Origin: Rotaria sp. Silwood1
Lineage: Eukaryota; Rotifera; Eurotatoria; Philodinida; Philodinidae
Assembly: GCA_905250075.1 (NCBI GenBank)
Contig: CAJNOP010000090.1
Span: 372,001 to 436,000 of the forward strand
Length of the DNA stretch: 64,000 nt
Direction of reading: 5' to 3'
The notes beneath the pieces are model-generated. The model did no database searches and was not told where the DNA came from. It saw only the letters and a list, made by a program, of their open reading frames with translations. Shown one piece after another: positions 13,185-26,420 of this stretch; the stretch's first letter is position 1; every line of letters begins with the position of its first letter. The position numbers were made by a program, and so were the translations under genes.

Positions 13185-14425
13185 ATGAGCATTGACGTTC
13201 ATCTTCAAATGCATTGTTCTTATACTAATGAACTTATTCGTAATGTTCTTGAAGAAGAAAATGGCTTATTTAATCTAATAGACTCAGGAACTTCAAATAG
13301 TGATAAAGTTCTTTATTGGCTTGAATATGAAGATATTGATTTTGATATGCTTTATCGTCTCGTTAAAGAATCGAATAATAAAAAGATTTTAGCTAATTCA
13401 TATTGTATACGTAAAGGTCTTTTACGTAAAGCTAATTTTGCATTATTTGTTCAAAAATATTTGTCAAAAGTAAAACAATAAATTTTTTTTTGTTAATATT
13501 ACTATTTTTATTTTTTATCTACTATGTTCATTAGCAACCAGATTCAATTTTACGTAATCATTATCCTGAAACTCATATACTCGATTTAAGTCATCCAGAT
13601 TATCTTGATGAAGCACTTAATGAAGCATTTGAATTACGAGATATTTTAGAAGAAAATACAAAAGATGATGTTGAACCAATTCCTTTTATTCTTAAAGCAT
13701 CAATTTTAGACAAGGCAAGTGAATTATTTATTTTCTATACTCAATCACAGTTGGAAGAATTTTTTACTAATAAATATGATGACGATGATGATGATAATAT
13801 AGCTAATGTACGTGAATGGATAGTTCAACGTTATATAAAAAATCCAAAACTTCTTCCAGTATATCAAAATCGTAAATTTCATTTACGTGTTTATGTTATT
13901 GCTGAAAGAAATCTTCGTATTTATGTATATGATGGTATATTAGCTTTATTTGCATCATTATCGTATAATAATGATAAAGAATCATTTGATCGTCTTCGTC
14001 ATATAACAAATACATGTGCACAAGTCGATTCACAATTAAATGAAGATGATTTAGTAAAAGAATTTTTTACATTAGAAAATATTGATAATGATATACGTTT
14101 AAATATATTTGAACAAATAAAATTAATTATAAAAGATATTTTTACTGGTCTTCATAATGAAATAACTATATTTCAACCATTAAAAAATGCTTTTGAAATT
14201 TATGGATTTGATTTTTTAATTGATGAAAATAATCAAGTTTATTTTCTTGAAGCAAATGCTTATCCAGATTTTAAACAAACGGGAAATTTATTAAGTATAT
14301 TAATTAAAGAATTATTTCAAAATATAGTACAACATATTATTTTACCATATTTTGGTTATGAACAAACAAATAAAATAACTCAACGTAAATTCCATCTTGT
14401 TTATGATAAACAAAAAACTATTTAA
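13185..14425 (+). CDS. TTL-domain (tubulin-tyrosine-ligase-like) ATP-grasp protein
   Basis: Two exons, 13185-13469 and 13535-14425, encode 391 aa. The TTL/ATP-grasp fold is shown by VQRYIKNP, the KFHLRVYV segment (residues 209-216), YDGILALFA, and a C-terminal block with D320, E334 and N336 (FLEANAYPDF), the metal-ligand positions of ATP-grasp enzymes. The ending YPDFKQTG resembles fungal Pby1-type TTL proteins more than animal TTLL polyglutamylases, by my recollection of that family. The loop that normally reads KPS..DKG.G is here KASILDKASE (149-158), so both glycines are replaced and ATP binding may be weakened. Family members ligate amino acids to tubulin or other proteins; no substrate is inferred here. 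The stop overlaps the stop of the convergent gene by 4 bp. Confidence 0.8.
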
Positions 14426-17400
14426 AGAATAATACAAGTTTTATGTTTTTTTGTTTTTGGTTTTATGTTATCTTTTTTTGTTTGATTATCAGTTTTTAAT
14501 AAAGTTTTCTTTGGAACTGTTTTCGATTTGAAAGATACATTTGGTTTTGATTGAGATGACCCTACAAAATGAAATAAATTAACGATTTATTTTAACTCAG
14601 GGAGAGATATGGGAATCAAAAACAAAACACTAATATATACATATATCTCTACCTTAAAAACTATTAAATCAATCATGACTAACCTTTGACAAATTGTGTT
14701 GGAGTTTGTTTGATAATACTACTATTTTTTTTCGGAACATTGACATTGCGTTGTTGTTTCGGACTAGTGATAGGTTGGACGGATTTTGATGGTAAAGTTT
14801 TTAATAAGTCAGACGAGGGTATTTGAATGAATTCTTCTTTACTACCTGGTGATGATAGATTTTTAGATCTTTTAGAGACCAACGATTGTGATGATGGAAT
14901 TACACTTGATGAAGCATTCTATATAAAATAATGATCTTAATGTAGAATTCATTGGTTTTAAAACAAAAATATTAAAAGAATTTTCTTAGCTGATTAATTA
15001 CTTTTGAATTGGAAACATCTGCATTATGTAAATCATAAATAGTTACAAATATTCCAAAAAGTTTTCAGGCCCACAGCTCCTTGCAACTGATATATTGCAT
15101 TTTTACAGAATTTTTCAATACAATATGGATTACGAAGAAGATTTATTTTGAATTTAGATAGAAACAAGCCTCAATAAAAATGGTCAATTGTGAAAGTATT
15201 AGACCATTTGTCCAGGAATAAGTACATCGAATCTTCAGGAATATGTAAGCGATTTTCTTGTCAATGCTTTGTTCCCATGCGAATTCGACAAGAAGTTTTC
15301 TTGATGTCTCTCAGGGCATTGAAAAAGTCTATAAAAATACATTACGTCGGCAGCAATAAGCGATGATTCTGAACTCTTTTGCAAGGTGCTTATAACCCAT
15401 GAGTGTCTACTTGATCTACAGAGTACCAACTTAAAATTGATTAATCAGTTGAAGAACTCCCCGATGAACATTTTTTCAAAGTTGTCCTAATATATCTAGA
15501 ATATAGTATGTCTCTTGTTTGACAAACAACATACGATGTTCATGTAAAATATTTATCCTTCTTCTAATATGAGTCATCTTTCTTTCAAATTATCAGATTA
15601 GAATGTCATACACTTCAAGTTTTTCAGAAAGTGACCTCTCAAAAATCGAAAACATCTCCCTTCAAACTTTAAACTATCAGTCACTTTATGCAGTATCCAA
15701 CACTCTTTCGATTGCGATATTCTAAAAGAAAATTGATAAGGAGTTTACACGAATATTTTGTATTGCTTGTCGTAAAATAAGTATATTATATCTTAGACTG
15801 CTTCGTTTAAAAAAACCATAATTACTAAAAGTGAGCTCGTACTCTTCTGTTTGAATTTATATACAGTGACATCGAAAATTATTCTACCAGATTTATTTTT
15901 TATATGTTTCTATTGCCCTTAACATTAAAAAGAATTTATATAACGATCTGAGTAGAGAAGTTTATTCTCAACAAGAATTTTAGAATATGGCAATGATATT
16001 CCTAGTTGTCTCACAATTGTGTTTCTGAAAAACCAAAATAACCAACTTTTTTATTTTCTGAAGTCTGTTTCTATTACCAAGAATGATAGAGCGAACGGGT
16101 CTCTACAACATAAAATGGAAGCGCGAAAGTCGTTTTTTTCTTCTTATTTCTTATGAAAATGCCATTTTTGTGCTTTCTATAAAGTTTATATTTCTTTATC
16201 AAGAAATTTCATAAACAGCTGCGAAATGTTTCATTTTGTAGAATCTTATCTGTTCTATCATTCTGCATACTTTCAGCACAATTCTAAGATGTGAAACGTT
16301 TGCGTTGGAAGTTTTTCAGAGATCCTATTCTTGGAACGCTAACTATCACTTATAGTGTCAAAACCTCTTGTTGAAAATAAAATTTTCTACTCAAATTACT
16401 ATTTGGATTCTTCTTAACGTTCATAGCACCGAAAATATATTAAAAATAAACCTAATTAAATAATTTTGAGAGTAACTGTAGGTTTAGCTTTTATAGAGTA
16501 AAGTTTAAAAAGTCGTTCAATATAAATTGACTAGCTCAGATTGTTATATATCCAATTTCACAATGATTCAACATTAAAGAGTAAAATTTTCCTCAAGTAT
16601 AGTATAAATACTGACTGTAGTTTTGACACAAGCTGTTCACCAAAAGTCAGTTTCATATGAAATTTATATTAAAAACAAATTCGTCTAAAAAGCTTTATTT
16701 GATATTATATGTAAGCAGTTCAAATAACAAAAATGCTCTTTTTGATTTGTTTGTTAACAGTTAAAAGGCATCTCGATATTTAGTTTATATGTAATATTGT
16801 AGACTATTATCATTTGAAATCAAACAAATACTTCTATATAGTGAAAATAGAGTCATTCAGCAGAGAGAGTAATTGTGAAGACTGTTTCCATGAATCAATC
16901 TCAGAATTGCATCAGTAATACAGACAAATGTTTTTACTATTAAATACAAGTAACACAAAAAGAAGTACAAAATACCTTCAAACCTTTATCATACAGATTT
17001 AATTTCGATGTTTTTTTTTCTTTCCATCTACATAAGGCTAACATTCGTAATTTGTTCTGTTCGAGAGTTATAACACTTTTCCTGAGAGCTTTGATTCCAG
17101 TGAATTGACCTGTGATTGCCCAAAAAACACAGCTATATAGGAGTAATTCCCTGTGCTCAGTCGAATGGTGATATTTGTTTTTGCGCTCGAAAATGAATTA
17201 GTTCTGTCATCGTAATATTTTTGGAACTCTGTAATCAGCCTCAATCTAACGAAGGAGTCAACAGTTTTAAATATTGGGATAACAAAGTCAGATCATTTGA
17301 GAGCCTAACAAGAAATATTACCATCCGACTCGGCATGGGAAATTACTCCTGTCTAATTGCTTTCCCGAGCAATCATAGGTCAATTGACTGAAATCATGGG

Positions 17401-18589
17401 TCTCAGGACAAGTGGAACAACTCTTGAACGAAACAAGCTATAAACTTCAGCCTTGTGTAGGTCGAAAGAGAAGAATATTTTCTATCGAGTAGTCTTACTA
17501 AAAGTGTAAGTCGAAAGGAAAATATCTTCAAAATAATGTTTTCGAAAACTTTCACATCAGAATTCATCTAATTGGTCAATTGCTTACCAATCAGATTTTG
17601 ACATATCTCGACAGCCCTGGGCCTTCTTCCTTGAATAGAGAGAACCGGACCTCTCTATGATGTTTCTATCAAAAGTTATTCAAAAAACAATGAAACACAT
17701 AATATTTTCAAATGGATAGTAGGTCAAGTGAAACATAAAACCTTCGAAAGGAAAGTTAAATATATTTGATAAATTATCGACATACTTCTGATATAATTGA
17801 AGGTGAAGTTTGACTTTCTTCTAGTCTAATTACTTTTGTTGGTGCATTTGTAGTTTGTGTACGATATGTGTCTTTAGTTTTTAATGATGCATATTGAGCA
17901 ATTTTCTCACGTTTATAAATTTTATTACGATATTCAAGAAAATTTGATAATGCTTTACAATGATTTAATTTTCGATAATGAATATAAGATTCAAGAGAAT
18001 CACCAATGACTGTATATGCATTCTAAAAGTAAAAAACAATTCTTTATTGATTTCAGTAAAATAATAAATCTTACACCTCAAGATCGAATTTTTCAATATT
18101 ATTATTAACTGTTGCTAGACAATTTTTAACAGATCGATCATATGTTCGTTCGAAAAATTTACTAGAAAAACCAAATATTTTTCTGTCCGTTTCACACATA
18201 TATAATTACATATCAAATTTTTTTACATGATCATTTGTTTGTTGAAATTCTTCATCATTTATTTTTGTTTGACTCATCGTTTTTGTTGTAATATCTGCTG
18301 ATTGATTTTCATCATAAAAATTTTGTTGATGATGAGAATTAAATCTTGGTAATAATAAACATGTTAATTGTGGTTGAGATACTGTTTGAGATATAAGAAA
18401 ATTTTCATCAATTCTCTTTTTATTTATTGTATCATAATAAATAATATTTTCAGATGATAATGAATTATATGGATAGATTGAATTTGATTGAGGTATTTGT
18501 TTCAAATGTGTTTCATTGAGGATCGCTTGGGAATCAAATCGTGGTAACATAAGTAATGGTTCAATACTTTTCTGATGACTATTTTTCAT
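14422..18589 (-). CDS. Unrecognised Ser/Lys-rich protein (358 aa)
   Basis: Exons in transcript order are 18589-18210, 18161-18077, 18022-17786, 14918-14684, 14561-14422; all junctions keep phase. No known domain was recognised. The first exon has two copies of a motif L(M/L)LPRF(D/N)S about 75 residues apart and is rich in Gln and Asn. Exons 2-3 look helical with basic and aromatic residues (FFERTYDRSV, YRNKIYKREK). The C-terminal third is low-complexity Ser/Lys/Pro/Thr and strongly basic. Intron 1 is only 48 nt and removes a stop codon; an ATG inside it (18199) gives an alternative 244-aa product. Intron 3 is 2.87 kb, far longer than usual here, and holds a foldback element. The function is unknown. 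Confidence 0.6.
16995..17485. repeat. Inverted-repeat element inside a 2.87-kb intron
   Basis: Arms of roughly 170-200 bp (about 16995-17195 and 17300-17485) are imperfect reverse complements. Shared blocks include AATTGACCT-TGATTG, GGGAATTACTCC and CACTTTTCCTGAGA-like segments. No coding capacity was seen. It lies within intron 3 of the unrecognised 358-aa gene, and insertion of elements like this may explain that intron's length. Confidence 0.6.
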
Positions 18590-19310
18590 TGAATCGAATA
18601 ATAAAAAACAAAACGAATTCAATAATTATATGTAACTAGGATATTCTTTCATAGGAAATATTTATAAAAAAGTCAAACAAATATTTCATGTTTGTCTGTA
18701 CGATTTGATCACATGTAGAAAAATATCAATAAATTTGTTAATAAACTTCAAATAAGAACAAAGTCATCAATATTTGGAAGCGATTTTATTTCCAAATCAG
18801 ATCGAATTCATAGTTTTTAATCTTCAACAATAAAACTTAACTCGATAAATCTTACCATACAATAAGTGTCACCATGAAAACTTCGAAGATGGTAAATGGA
18901 CATTCATTTTGTCTAAAACACTTTGATCATTTCATATAATCTAAACTTAGTATAGCTAAAAGTTTGTACCATTGAATGGAATTCAAGATTATACATATAT
19001 TTATGCTGTTTTTTCCGTCATCATCAAAACGAAAAAAAATAATAATAGTAATAATGAACAACAAAACAACAACAAGCAAAGGATCAAAAAAAGAACCATG
19101 GCGAACTGAATATTAAGAGAAATACTAATATTTGGAAATATATCTTATCCAAAGATGAAAAGAAAAAAACGAAAGAATTCACATATTATAATAGGAGACA
19201 AGAAAAGAAAAAGAAAAATCACAATATGCAACAAAATTTATTAATAATAAGTCTCTATCAGCAGTATATTGGAAAAATTGATCACAGATGAAAATTCCTA
19301 TGAAATAAGT
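18590..19310. other. Intergenic spacer
   Basis: AT-rich and A-tract-rich spacer between two minus-strand genes. It contains the promoter of the 358-aa gene and the 3' end of the dve-like gene. No coding frame was seen. Confidence 0.4.
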
Positions 19311-21156
19311 TTATTTTTCTGTTGTTTCAGTTTTAATTGCTACTGCTGTTGTTTTATCATCATTAGGTGTTTGTATACGACATATACGTTTTACTTTTGC
19401 TCGATGATTTTTAAACCATAAACGTATATGTTTTGTTTCAAGCTTAGGAAATTTTGTTCGATATTCACCTTCATTTAATTCTGAACAAATACGTTCAATT
19501 AATAAATGATCAGGATGTGTTTCAATAGCAAACCATTGTTCTAATTTAGGTACTTCACTTGTTGGATCAATAAATATTCGATTACGTCTTGAACGATTAT
19601 AATCAAATGTTGTTAATTTTGTTGAATTTAATGATGTTTGTGTTGATGGTGATTGTTCATTACTAATTAAACTTCCATTATCATCATCATTACTTTCATC
19701 TGAATGTGTTAATTTTTGTTTTTGTTGATCCGTTAATGATATATCAAATGCTTGTAAATAATTAAAATAATAATTATTATGATGATTTTGTTGTTTTTGA
19801 TTATTATCATCAGTATCATCCATTGGATCATCAACATCATCATCATCAATTTCATCTGATGAATCAAGTTCACATTTTGTTGTATATTCTTGTATGGTTG
19901 CTGTTTCCGATGGTATAAAACGACGTTTTTTACGTTTAAGTGCAGCACGAGCATTCTTAAACCAATATTGAATATTATATGGTTCAAGAGCTTTTTTACC
20001 TAAATTTAAAGTAATAAAAAAAAAAATTTACAATTAAAAATCTAAATAAAAACCTTTTCGACATGGTAAAGCATTGAGAGTTTCACATATTGATGCTATT
20101 TGATAACGTGTAGGATGTTTTGTATCAGTAAATATTTGTAATAAACGTGGTGTTTCTTCATGAGGATCAAATGTAGTACGTTCACGTTGACGTCGATTTG
20201 TTGATGTTGAATCATATTGTTGTTGAGTTAATGATAGAAGACTAGCAAATGTATTTGAATAATGCATATTTGATTTTAATGATGATGAACATGGTTTTTT
20301 TGAAAGATTTAATGGAATATTATCACTAAAACAAAAAAAAGAAAATTTTTTAATTAAATCTTAAAATATTTTCTTTTTTGAATTTCTTTTTATTTTTTAC
20401 CCGTCAGTAGTATTAGAATTTGATGAATAACCATTTGGACTATGTTGATCATCATATTCACAATCATTTTTATCTCTATCATCAGTCATTAAAGATATTG
20501 ATTGTTTAAAATAATGATTTGTTCGTCTATTTTCCGATGAATTTGAACATCTGTTAGTAAGAATAAAAAAGAATTTTTTTTTTTGTTTGACTGTTTAATT
20601 AATTTTAATTTTCTTACTTTGAAGATATACGTATTTGTAATCTAGCAATATTCATCAGATCACCTAGAATATCTTGAACAGTAACTGTACGATTTTCAGT
20701 AACTGCTTCAATTGATAATGGATTCCAATTTTTAATTAAAATTTCACCTGATATTAAAAACAAGAAAATAGATTTTCAAGATTTTTGTTTTCTTTTCTTA
20801 CCATCAATTTTTTCATCTTGTTCTATTTTACCAACATCAGCTTCCATACTACGTAAAACAACAGGAACAATATCATGAAATTTAGTATGTGCTGGAATGA
20901 TTACAAAACCATCTTGCAAAACACGTTGTGGACACTCATCACGTGTGACCACACAGTGTACTGGTAAAAATTTATTGTTTAACGCCAGACCTAAAATAGA
21001 GAAAAAAAAAAGAATAATAATAATAAAATTTCACACATTTTGTTTGATTTGAAAAAAAATAAGTGGTGTTAGAATTGTCTTGATGATTGAACACATTTTA
21101 TTTCCCTTAAGCAATGTATTACCTGAAGATAATTTGTCTAAATGACGTGAAACCAT
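19311..21156 (-). CDS. dve: dve/SATB-class homeobox transcription factor (COMPASS domain plus two homeodomains)
   Basis: Nuclear transcription factor related to Drosophila Defective proventriculus and vertebrate SATB. Six exons in transcript order, 21156-21123, 20990-20802, 20747-20618, 20550-20401, 20325-20054, 19999-19311, join in phase to 487 aa. Residues about 13-117 match the COMPASS oligomerisation domain (FLPVHCVV, FVIIPAHTKF, KNWNPLSIEAV). PLNLS (172-176) is a canonical CtBP-binding type motif. Homeodomain 1 spans about 211-285, with helix 3 WFKNARAALKR. Homeodomain 2 spans about 396-463 and is atypically long, with IDPTSEVPKLEQWF and helix 3 LWFKNHRAKVKR, as I recall for Dve. An acidic Asp/Asn-rich linker joins them. 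The protein is shorter than fly Dve. About 5 kb of gene-free upstream DNA is usual for developmental regulators. Confidence 0.9.
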
Positions 21157-24100
21157 TTTTTTATTACAAAAAAAGAAAAAAGAAAAATTTGCTTGAAATC
21201 AAACGAATAGTTCGTTAGAAGTTTTCTTCTTTTTCTTTTTTTTTTTTTTTCAATTAACAAATCCTTTTACTGTTTCTTGCTCTTCGTGCTTCAACTCAGA
21301 ACAAGAAGAAAAGAAGATATGATACACGAAAATGATCGGGGGGAGACGTCTTCCTTTTTTCTCTCTCATTTTTTTTCTCTTATTACAACCAATCAATTGA
21401 CAACGAACATATATCGGAGTTTTGTAAATCATACCGTTTCTTTTCTCAACATCATTTTTATTAGTCAATATTTCGTAACACTCAAGCCGCACTGAACCGA
21501 AACAACCAACCAGTAAAAGCGATAAAGAGAGTGGGCAAAAAAAAAACCTTGTCAATGAATCAATAAGGACATATTACTGTGTATCGTCTTCTATGTTGAT
21601 AATTTTCTCCAATTGCTTTTTTTTTCCTGCATTATATTTATTAGTGATTATTGCAATAAAACAAGATATCAATCATGTCCTATATGTTCGTGTTCTTTTT
21701 TTTTTTCTCTTCATTTTTGCTGAATAATTTGTTTTATCTTGATTTCCCCGCTCTCGTTTTATTGCACAACGTTAGCCAAGCGTAACCATCTTAGTATGTA
21801 TATGTATGAGCTAACATCCAATCATACGAATGCGTTAGAGAAAGAGAGAGAAGACGCTGTAAAGCAAATTGACAAATGTCATAAAGTCTGCGTTCTTCTC
21901 TGATTTTTTTAAAATCGTATATTTTTAACGATGTATTGATCTGTCAACATATACTTGTGTGTCTTAAATCAACAGAACAGACGCGCCTTTATAGTATAGG
22001 CACGATTGCTTTACTCAACAGTCTTGTTAGTGAGATAAGTAATACCCTATTCAATTTCACTAGTCGTTTCACCTCATCCACTGTGATGAGTAACAACTGT
22101 TGTTTAGTGATAATAGCTTCTCTATCGTTATATCAACACCCAATAAAACTTCGATGCGAAATAACAGAATGAAACGCAATTATATGTATATATACATATA
22201 CATATATACACTCACTTGCTGGGTTGAACAGGCCAAGTGACATTTTGATAGTTGAGAAAGAATGAGGTTAAGCTTTATTTTACGTTTTTTTTTTAAGTGT
22301 TAATCACATTGGCAAACCAAATATATACATAGCAATAGCAACCATGATTTCGAAATGAAGATGAAGCCGGCTGATGCCATTCTTTCTCTCTATCGTCTAG
22401 AGTCTTGAATAAAAAGAAGAGAGAGAGAGAGAGAAGAGAAGAGAGAAGAGTATTTTAACTTAAGTTGACATACGGATGCATTATTTCTCACTTTTTTTTA
22501 AGAGAAAAAGAAAGTGAGTCGGAGTTATAAAATGCAATCGAGGGAAAGAGGAAAATTGAACGTTTCAATCTAATGCTCGACGATTATCCCAACAACAACA
22601 ACATTATCGTATATAACAGTCGTTGGGAATGAGAAGAGGGACGGAAATGTGCTTGAAAAAACTTTGATAAAGTGGTAATGGTAAGAAAAAAAGTGAACGC
22701 AAAACGTTTGAAGGATTTTCTCATTGTTTTTTCTTTCATTTTAGTCTGCAATTAGAGATAATAACTAACGCATACTCGTTTATATATTCTTCAGTCGGAA
22801 GACATTTAAAAAAAATGAATTTTTATTTCGAAGACACTTATGAATAAAGCACAATAATAGAAATAAAAACTAATTCAAGGTAGTTGTAGTTATAAAATCC
22901 TAGTGCGTGTTAATCATAGTGTGAAAAGTCGATGACGGAAGTACATGGCAAGAAAAAAGGTGAGAAATTTCTGCTTATATGAGCACTTTAGTAATAGACT
23001 ACAACTTTGAAAGATTAAAAACATGCAAGTCTGAGCGCTAAAACACTAAATGAACATTAGAAGAAAAATGAATATGACATACCAAACTCTTGCCTAGTTC
23101 CCGTTTTTTTTTATTCTCACTTTCTAAATTATTCAAAATGTCGTGCACATATACACACAAACGCTTTCTAGCTGGCAAACGATCTTTATACTATTCTTTG
23201 ATTTTGTATGCAAGCCAGTAGCGAACAAGGATTACCTGCGAAAGTTTTATGACAGCTACTTGACCGAAAAAAAAACAGCTAAACGAAACGAATGGTACCA
23301 CCAACACCAATTCACTAAGCTTGTAAATATTATAATCGACAACGATAAAAAAAAGGAGAGAGAGACACAGAGGTGGTGATTAACCTTCTCTACTCACTTG
23401 CGCATTTGCTATCGCCGTGGATGGATGGATTAGTTAATGCAGAGGCAGTAGGAGAGGCGATAACGATACTTCGATTTCCATTCATATGAGAAATAAAAGA
23501 GAAAAAAAGGGAAAATCGCAAGACACATACGTCGCAAATCAATAGAAGAAAGAGATTAACTTTTCTTTTTTTTTTTTTGAAGACGACAATCTGGTGCCTG
23601 TACTGTATATGTATGCGCACGAGCACGGCTGGCGCTCGTTATTCATAAGAGAGAAAACAAGAGCGCGAATGTCATCAATACAAGCTACACAAAAAAAATT
23701 TTAAAAAGAAATAGTTGAAGATGGTCACTCGCCATAGTCGCTTGATTGATTTGCTTCAATTTGTTCGACATGACAAGAGTGATCTGACATACACACATAC
23801 ACGCGTACATACACCACTTACTTTTTTTTTTGTTACTCTTTATAACAACAACTGGTGCATGTCGTCAGTGTACAAAGAGAATTATTTTATGTGAAATTAC
23901 TTTTTCTTTTTCTTTTTAAAAAAAAGTAATTTCTTTAAAACAAAAAAAAATGAACATCTTCATGATGCAATCTCTTTAAAATCTACCTTTATACATGCCA
24001 ATCCTTGTATCTTTCGTATTCTCGATAAGCTCTGTGTTCTTGTTCTTCACCATCTCTTTTGCCAGCGAAAAAAAAAGTATAGAAAGAATGAATGACAACA

Positions 24101-24485
24101 ACTACTTGCGTATTATCTATCCTAATCTTGACATATATATGTTTACAGAATAACGGTTCGTTTTTCTTTTTTTTTTCTTCTTTTTCTTCTTCTCTTTTGA
24201 TAGATATCTACAAAATATACATTTGTATACACATAACAATGAAAAAAATAAAATAAAACGACTAAATTAAAAATCTTTCATATCGATGATCTCTTTCATA
24301 GATGGGTTAACTATCGTATATGTGTACATATTTTTAAATAGCGTGACAGATAGGACAGAAGAACAAACGATTTGTCCTATCGGTTGTTCTTTTTTTCACA
24401 CGCATTCGCCGTGACGCGAGACGTACGCATGAAAATTAGGATAATGGCAATTTTGATTATCATCGTTCAACTACTAGACTAGTCA

Positions 24486-24522
<37 letters not shown>

Positions 24523-26104
24523 CATGTGAGAATATATAATAAGAAGAAAAATAATTTTCTTACTTAAACGACAAAAGTAACAATGTTCGTGTCTTGCCAA
24601 CGGCCAAAAATGACGGCAAAGTTCGACATCTAAAGCGATAAGCTATCATTAATCTTTGATAGAGTGAGTCAAAGAAGGAGTAGCATAAAAAATATTAAGG
24701 TAAAAGAAAGAACGACCAAGAATATGCACACCTGTCCTTCTTGTGTTGTTACCATTCTTTATGTATCTTTATCCTGTTATATGAAGAGTTGGATTAACGC
24801 TACTACCCTCTCAGTGACCCGATCAATGAACATATTCAAACAAAAAAAAAATGAATGTGTATTATCGCCTCTTCTGGCAAGACATACAATTTGAGTCCAT
24901 AGAGATGAAGAAAAAAAGAGAGAAAGAGAGAAAGAAGAAATGGATTTCGGTGGTGATGGTGGCGGCGGTGCGCTCTTGTGTCAAACATACACACACAAAT
25001 CACAATCAATTCTAATACACATCGTGCGACAGACCTCCTCCCCTCTCGAGCCGAGCGGTAATCACTTTTTTCCTCTCTTTCCAAGTAGCAGCAACAGCAG
25101 CAACAGCCGGGGCGTCGTGTTCACTATAAAATTCATTCTCGCTCGTCTATCGACTCGCTTTTCCCCTTACCTACCTTCATCATCTTTCTGTTAATCGTCC
25201 ATTTTTGATAAGATGCCATGCTCGATGTCGTCTCTCACTCTCTCTTTAGATTTTATGCTCTTGTTCTCTTTGTTCGGAGAGTTAATCTAACATAAGGTTG
25301 AGTACTATCGATTTCTTTCCTTGTCATCATCATCATCATCATCCTGATTTACGAACGAATAACATGTAAGAAAAAAAAAACTGTAGTAGTTCAACACAAT
25401 CGTCCAAGGTAGATTATACAGAAGTAAGAACGAGAACAATGTCGGCAGTAATCAGAAGACAGAACGAAAAAAAATCTAGTGGAAAAAGAAGTTTAATTGA
25501 GCTTTCGCTTACCGTCTACAAAGCAAGCGCATTTGGCTTGCGATAAACCTAAGCCGATATATAATGCATTATTGAGACAAGAAAAATATTAAGAGAAAAA
25601 AAAAGCGAAAAGAATTTCCGAGTTGAGATTACGAACTGAGCATATATGTGTTGTCAGATTGCAGCGGCTCATTCGCTCTCTCTCTCTCTTTCCATTTTTT
25701 AATCCAGATTAGTTGTTGGTAATGTATATAGACTGCATTCAAGCGAAGACCGGAGATTAATAATGATGATGAAAGACTATTTTTTCTATGATATTGTATT
25801 AAATATGAGATTATCAATATAATCGTTCATTGGATCGATGAGCAAATCATTGATTCATATCTGAATATTATAAGAAGGAAATTTTAATTGATTGATTACT
25901 GATTTTTTTTTTGTTTTTATCTCTATATTAAAAGATTCAATTCACAAATACGATAGATACTAATCATTGAATGTCAAACAATATCGTTTGGAAAGCAACA
26001 ATAATTCAATTGTTGAAAGCATCATTGCACATACTGATGAAAATTTGAGTCAACATGGAACAAACTCTATTAGAAAGAAAAAATATTTAAAAAAAAACAG
26101 TTTT
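21157..26104. other. Long gene-free region upstream of dve-like gene, rich in simple repeats
   Basis: No credible exon was found. The region has poly-purine/poly-pyrimidine tracts, GA repeats near 22420-22450, TA/TATG microsatellites at 22178-22212 and 24488-24520, and CAG/CAA runs near 25085-25110. It is locally more GC-rich than other spacers and probably includes the promoter and enhancers of the dve-like gene (inference). Short frames here are low-complexity. Confidence 0.45.
24488..24520. repeat. TA dinucleotide microsatellite
   Basis: A run of alternating T and A of about 30 bp lies within the gene-free region upstream of the dve-like gene. Confidence 0.85.
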
Positions 26105-26420
26105 TTTTCAGTTGTTTACTTTTATGCCAACAGTGAATACATTGTTCTCTTAACATTTTATTAAGAATTTCAATTGCACGTTCTGTTGATTGTTTTTGAT
26201 GACTATCTAATTGAATATGTCGAATTGATTTCATAGTATCAAATGTATGAATCAAGATTGTTGCTAGAATACCTGGATGATTTGAAATATGATATTGTTA
26301 TGAATAACAAGTATGATTTTACTAGTCTTCGCACAAGAATAAAATACATTTAATACTGAATTTAAACTATGTGAAGCACTAAAAATAATTATTTTACTAA
26401 ATAAAATCGATTTTAAAGAA
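26105..26420 (-). pseudogene. Eroded coding fragment, unidentified
   Basis: The minus strand shows a protein-like stretch in one frame (ASHSLNSVLNVFYSC), then after a frame change a second stretch (HPGILATILIHTFDTMKS, followed by a helical Gln/Glu/Arg-rich segment with CIHCWHK). Composition and codon choice resemble true exons, but the frame break without splice signals suggests decay. No family was recognised. It may belong with the fragment near 28.05-28.28 kb. Confidence 0.35.

Noticed and set aside
18206..18589. A separate 127-aa gene followed 6 nt later by a second ATG (dicistronic arrangement)
   Set aside because: A 48-nt intron (18162-18209) with good GT-AG ends joins the two frames in phase, which is simpler; two cistrons remain a minor alternative.
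24836..25194. Overlapping frames on both strands in a GC-richer patch
   Set aside because: They are low-complexity Ser/Arg/His-rich translations of purine-pyrimidine tracts without splice or start support.
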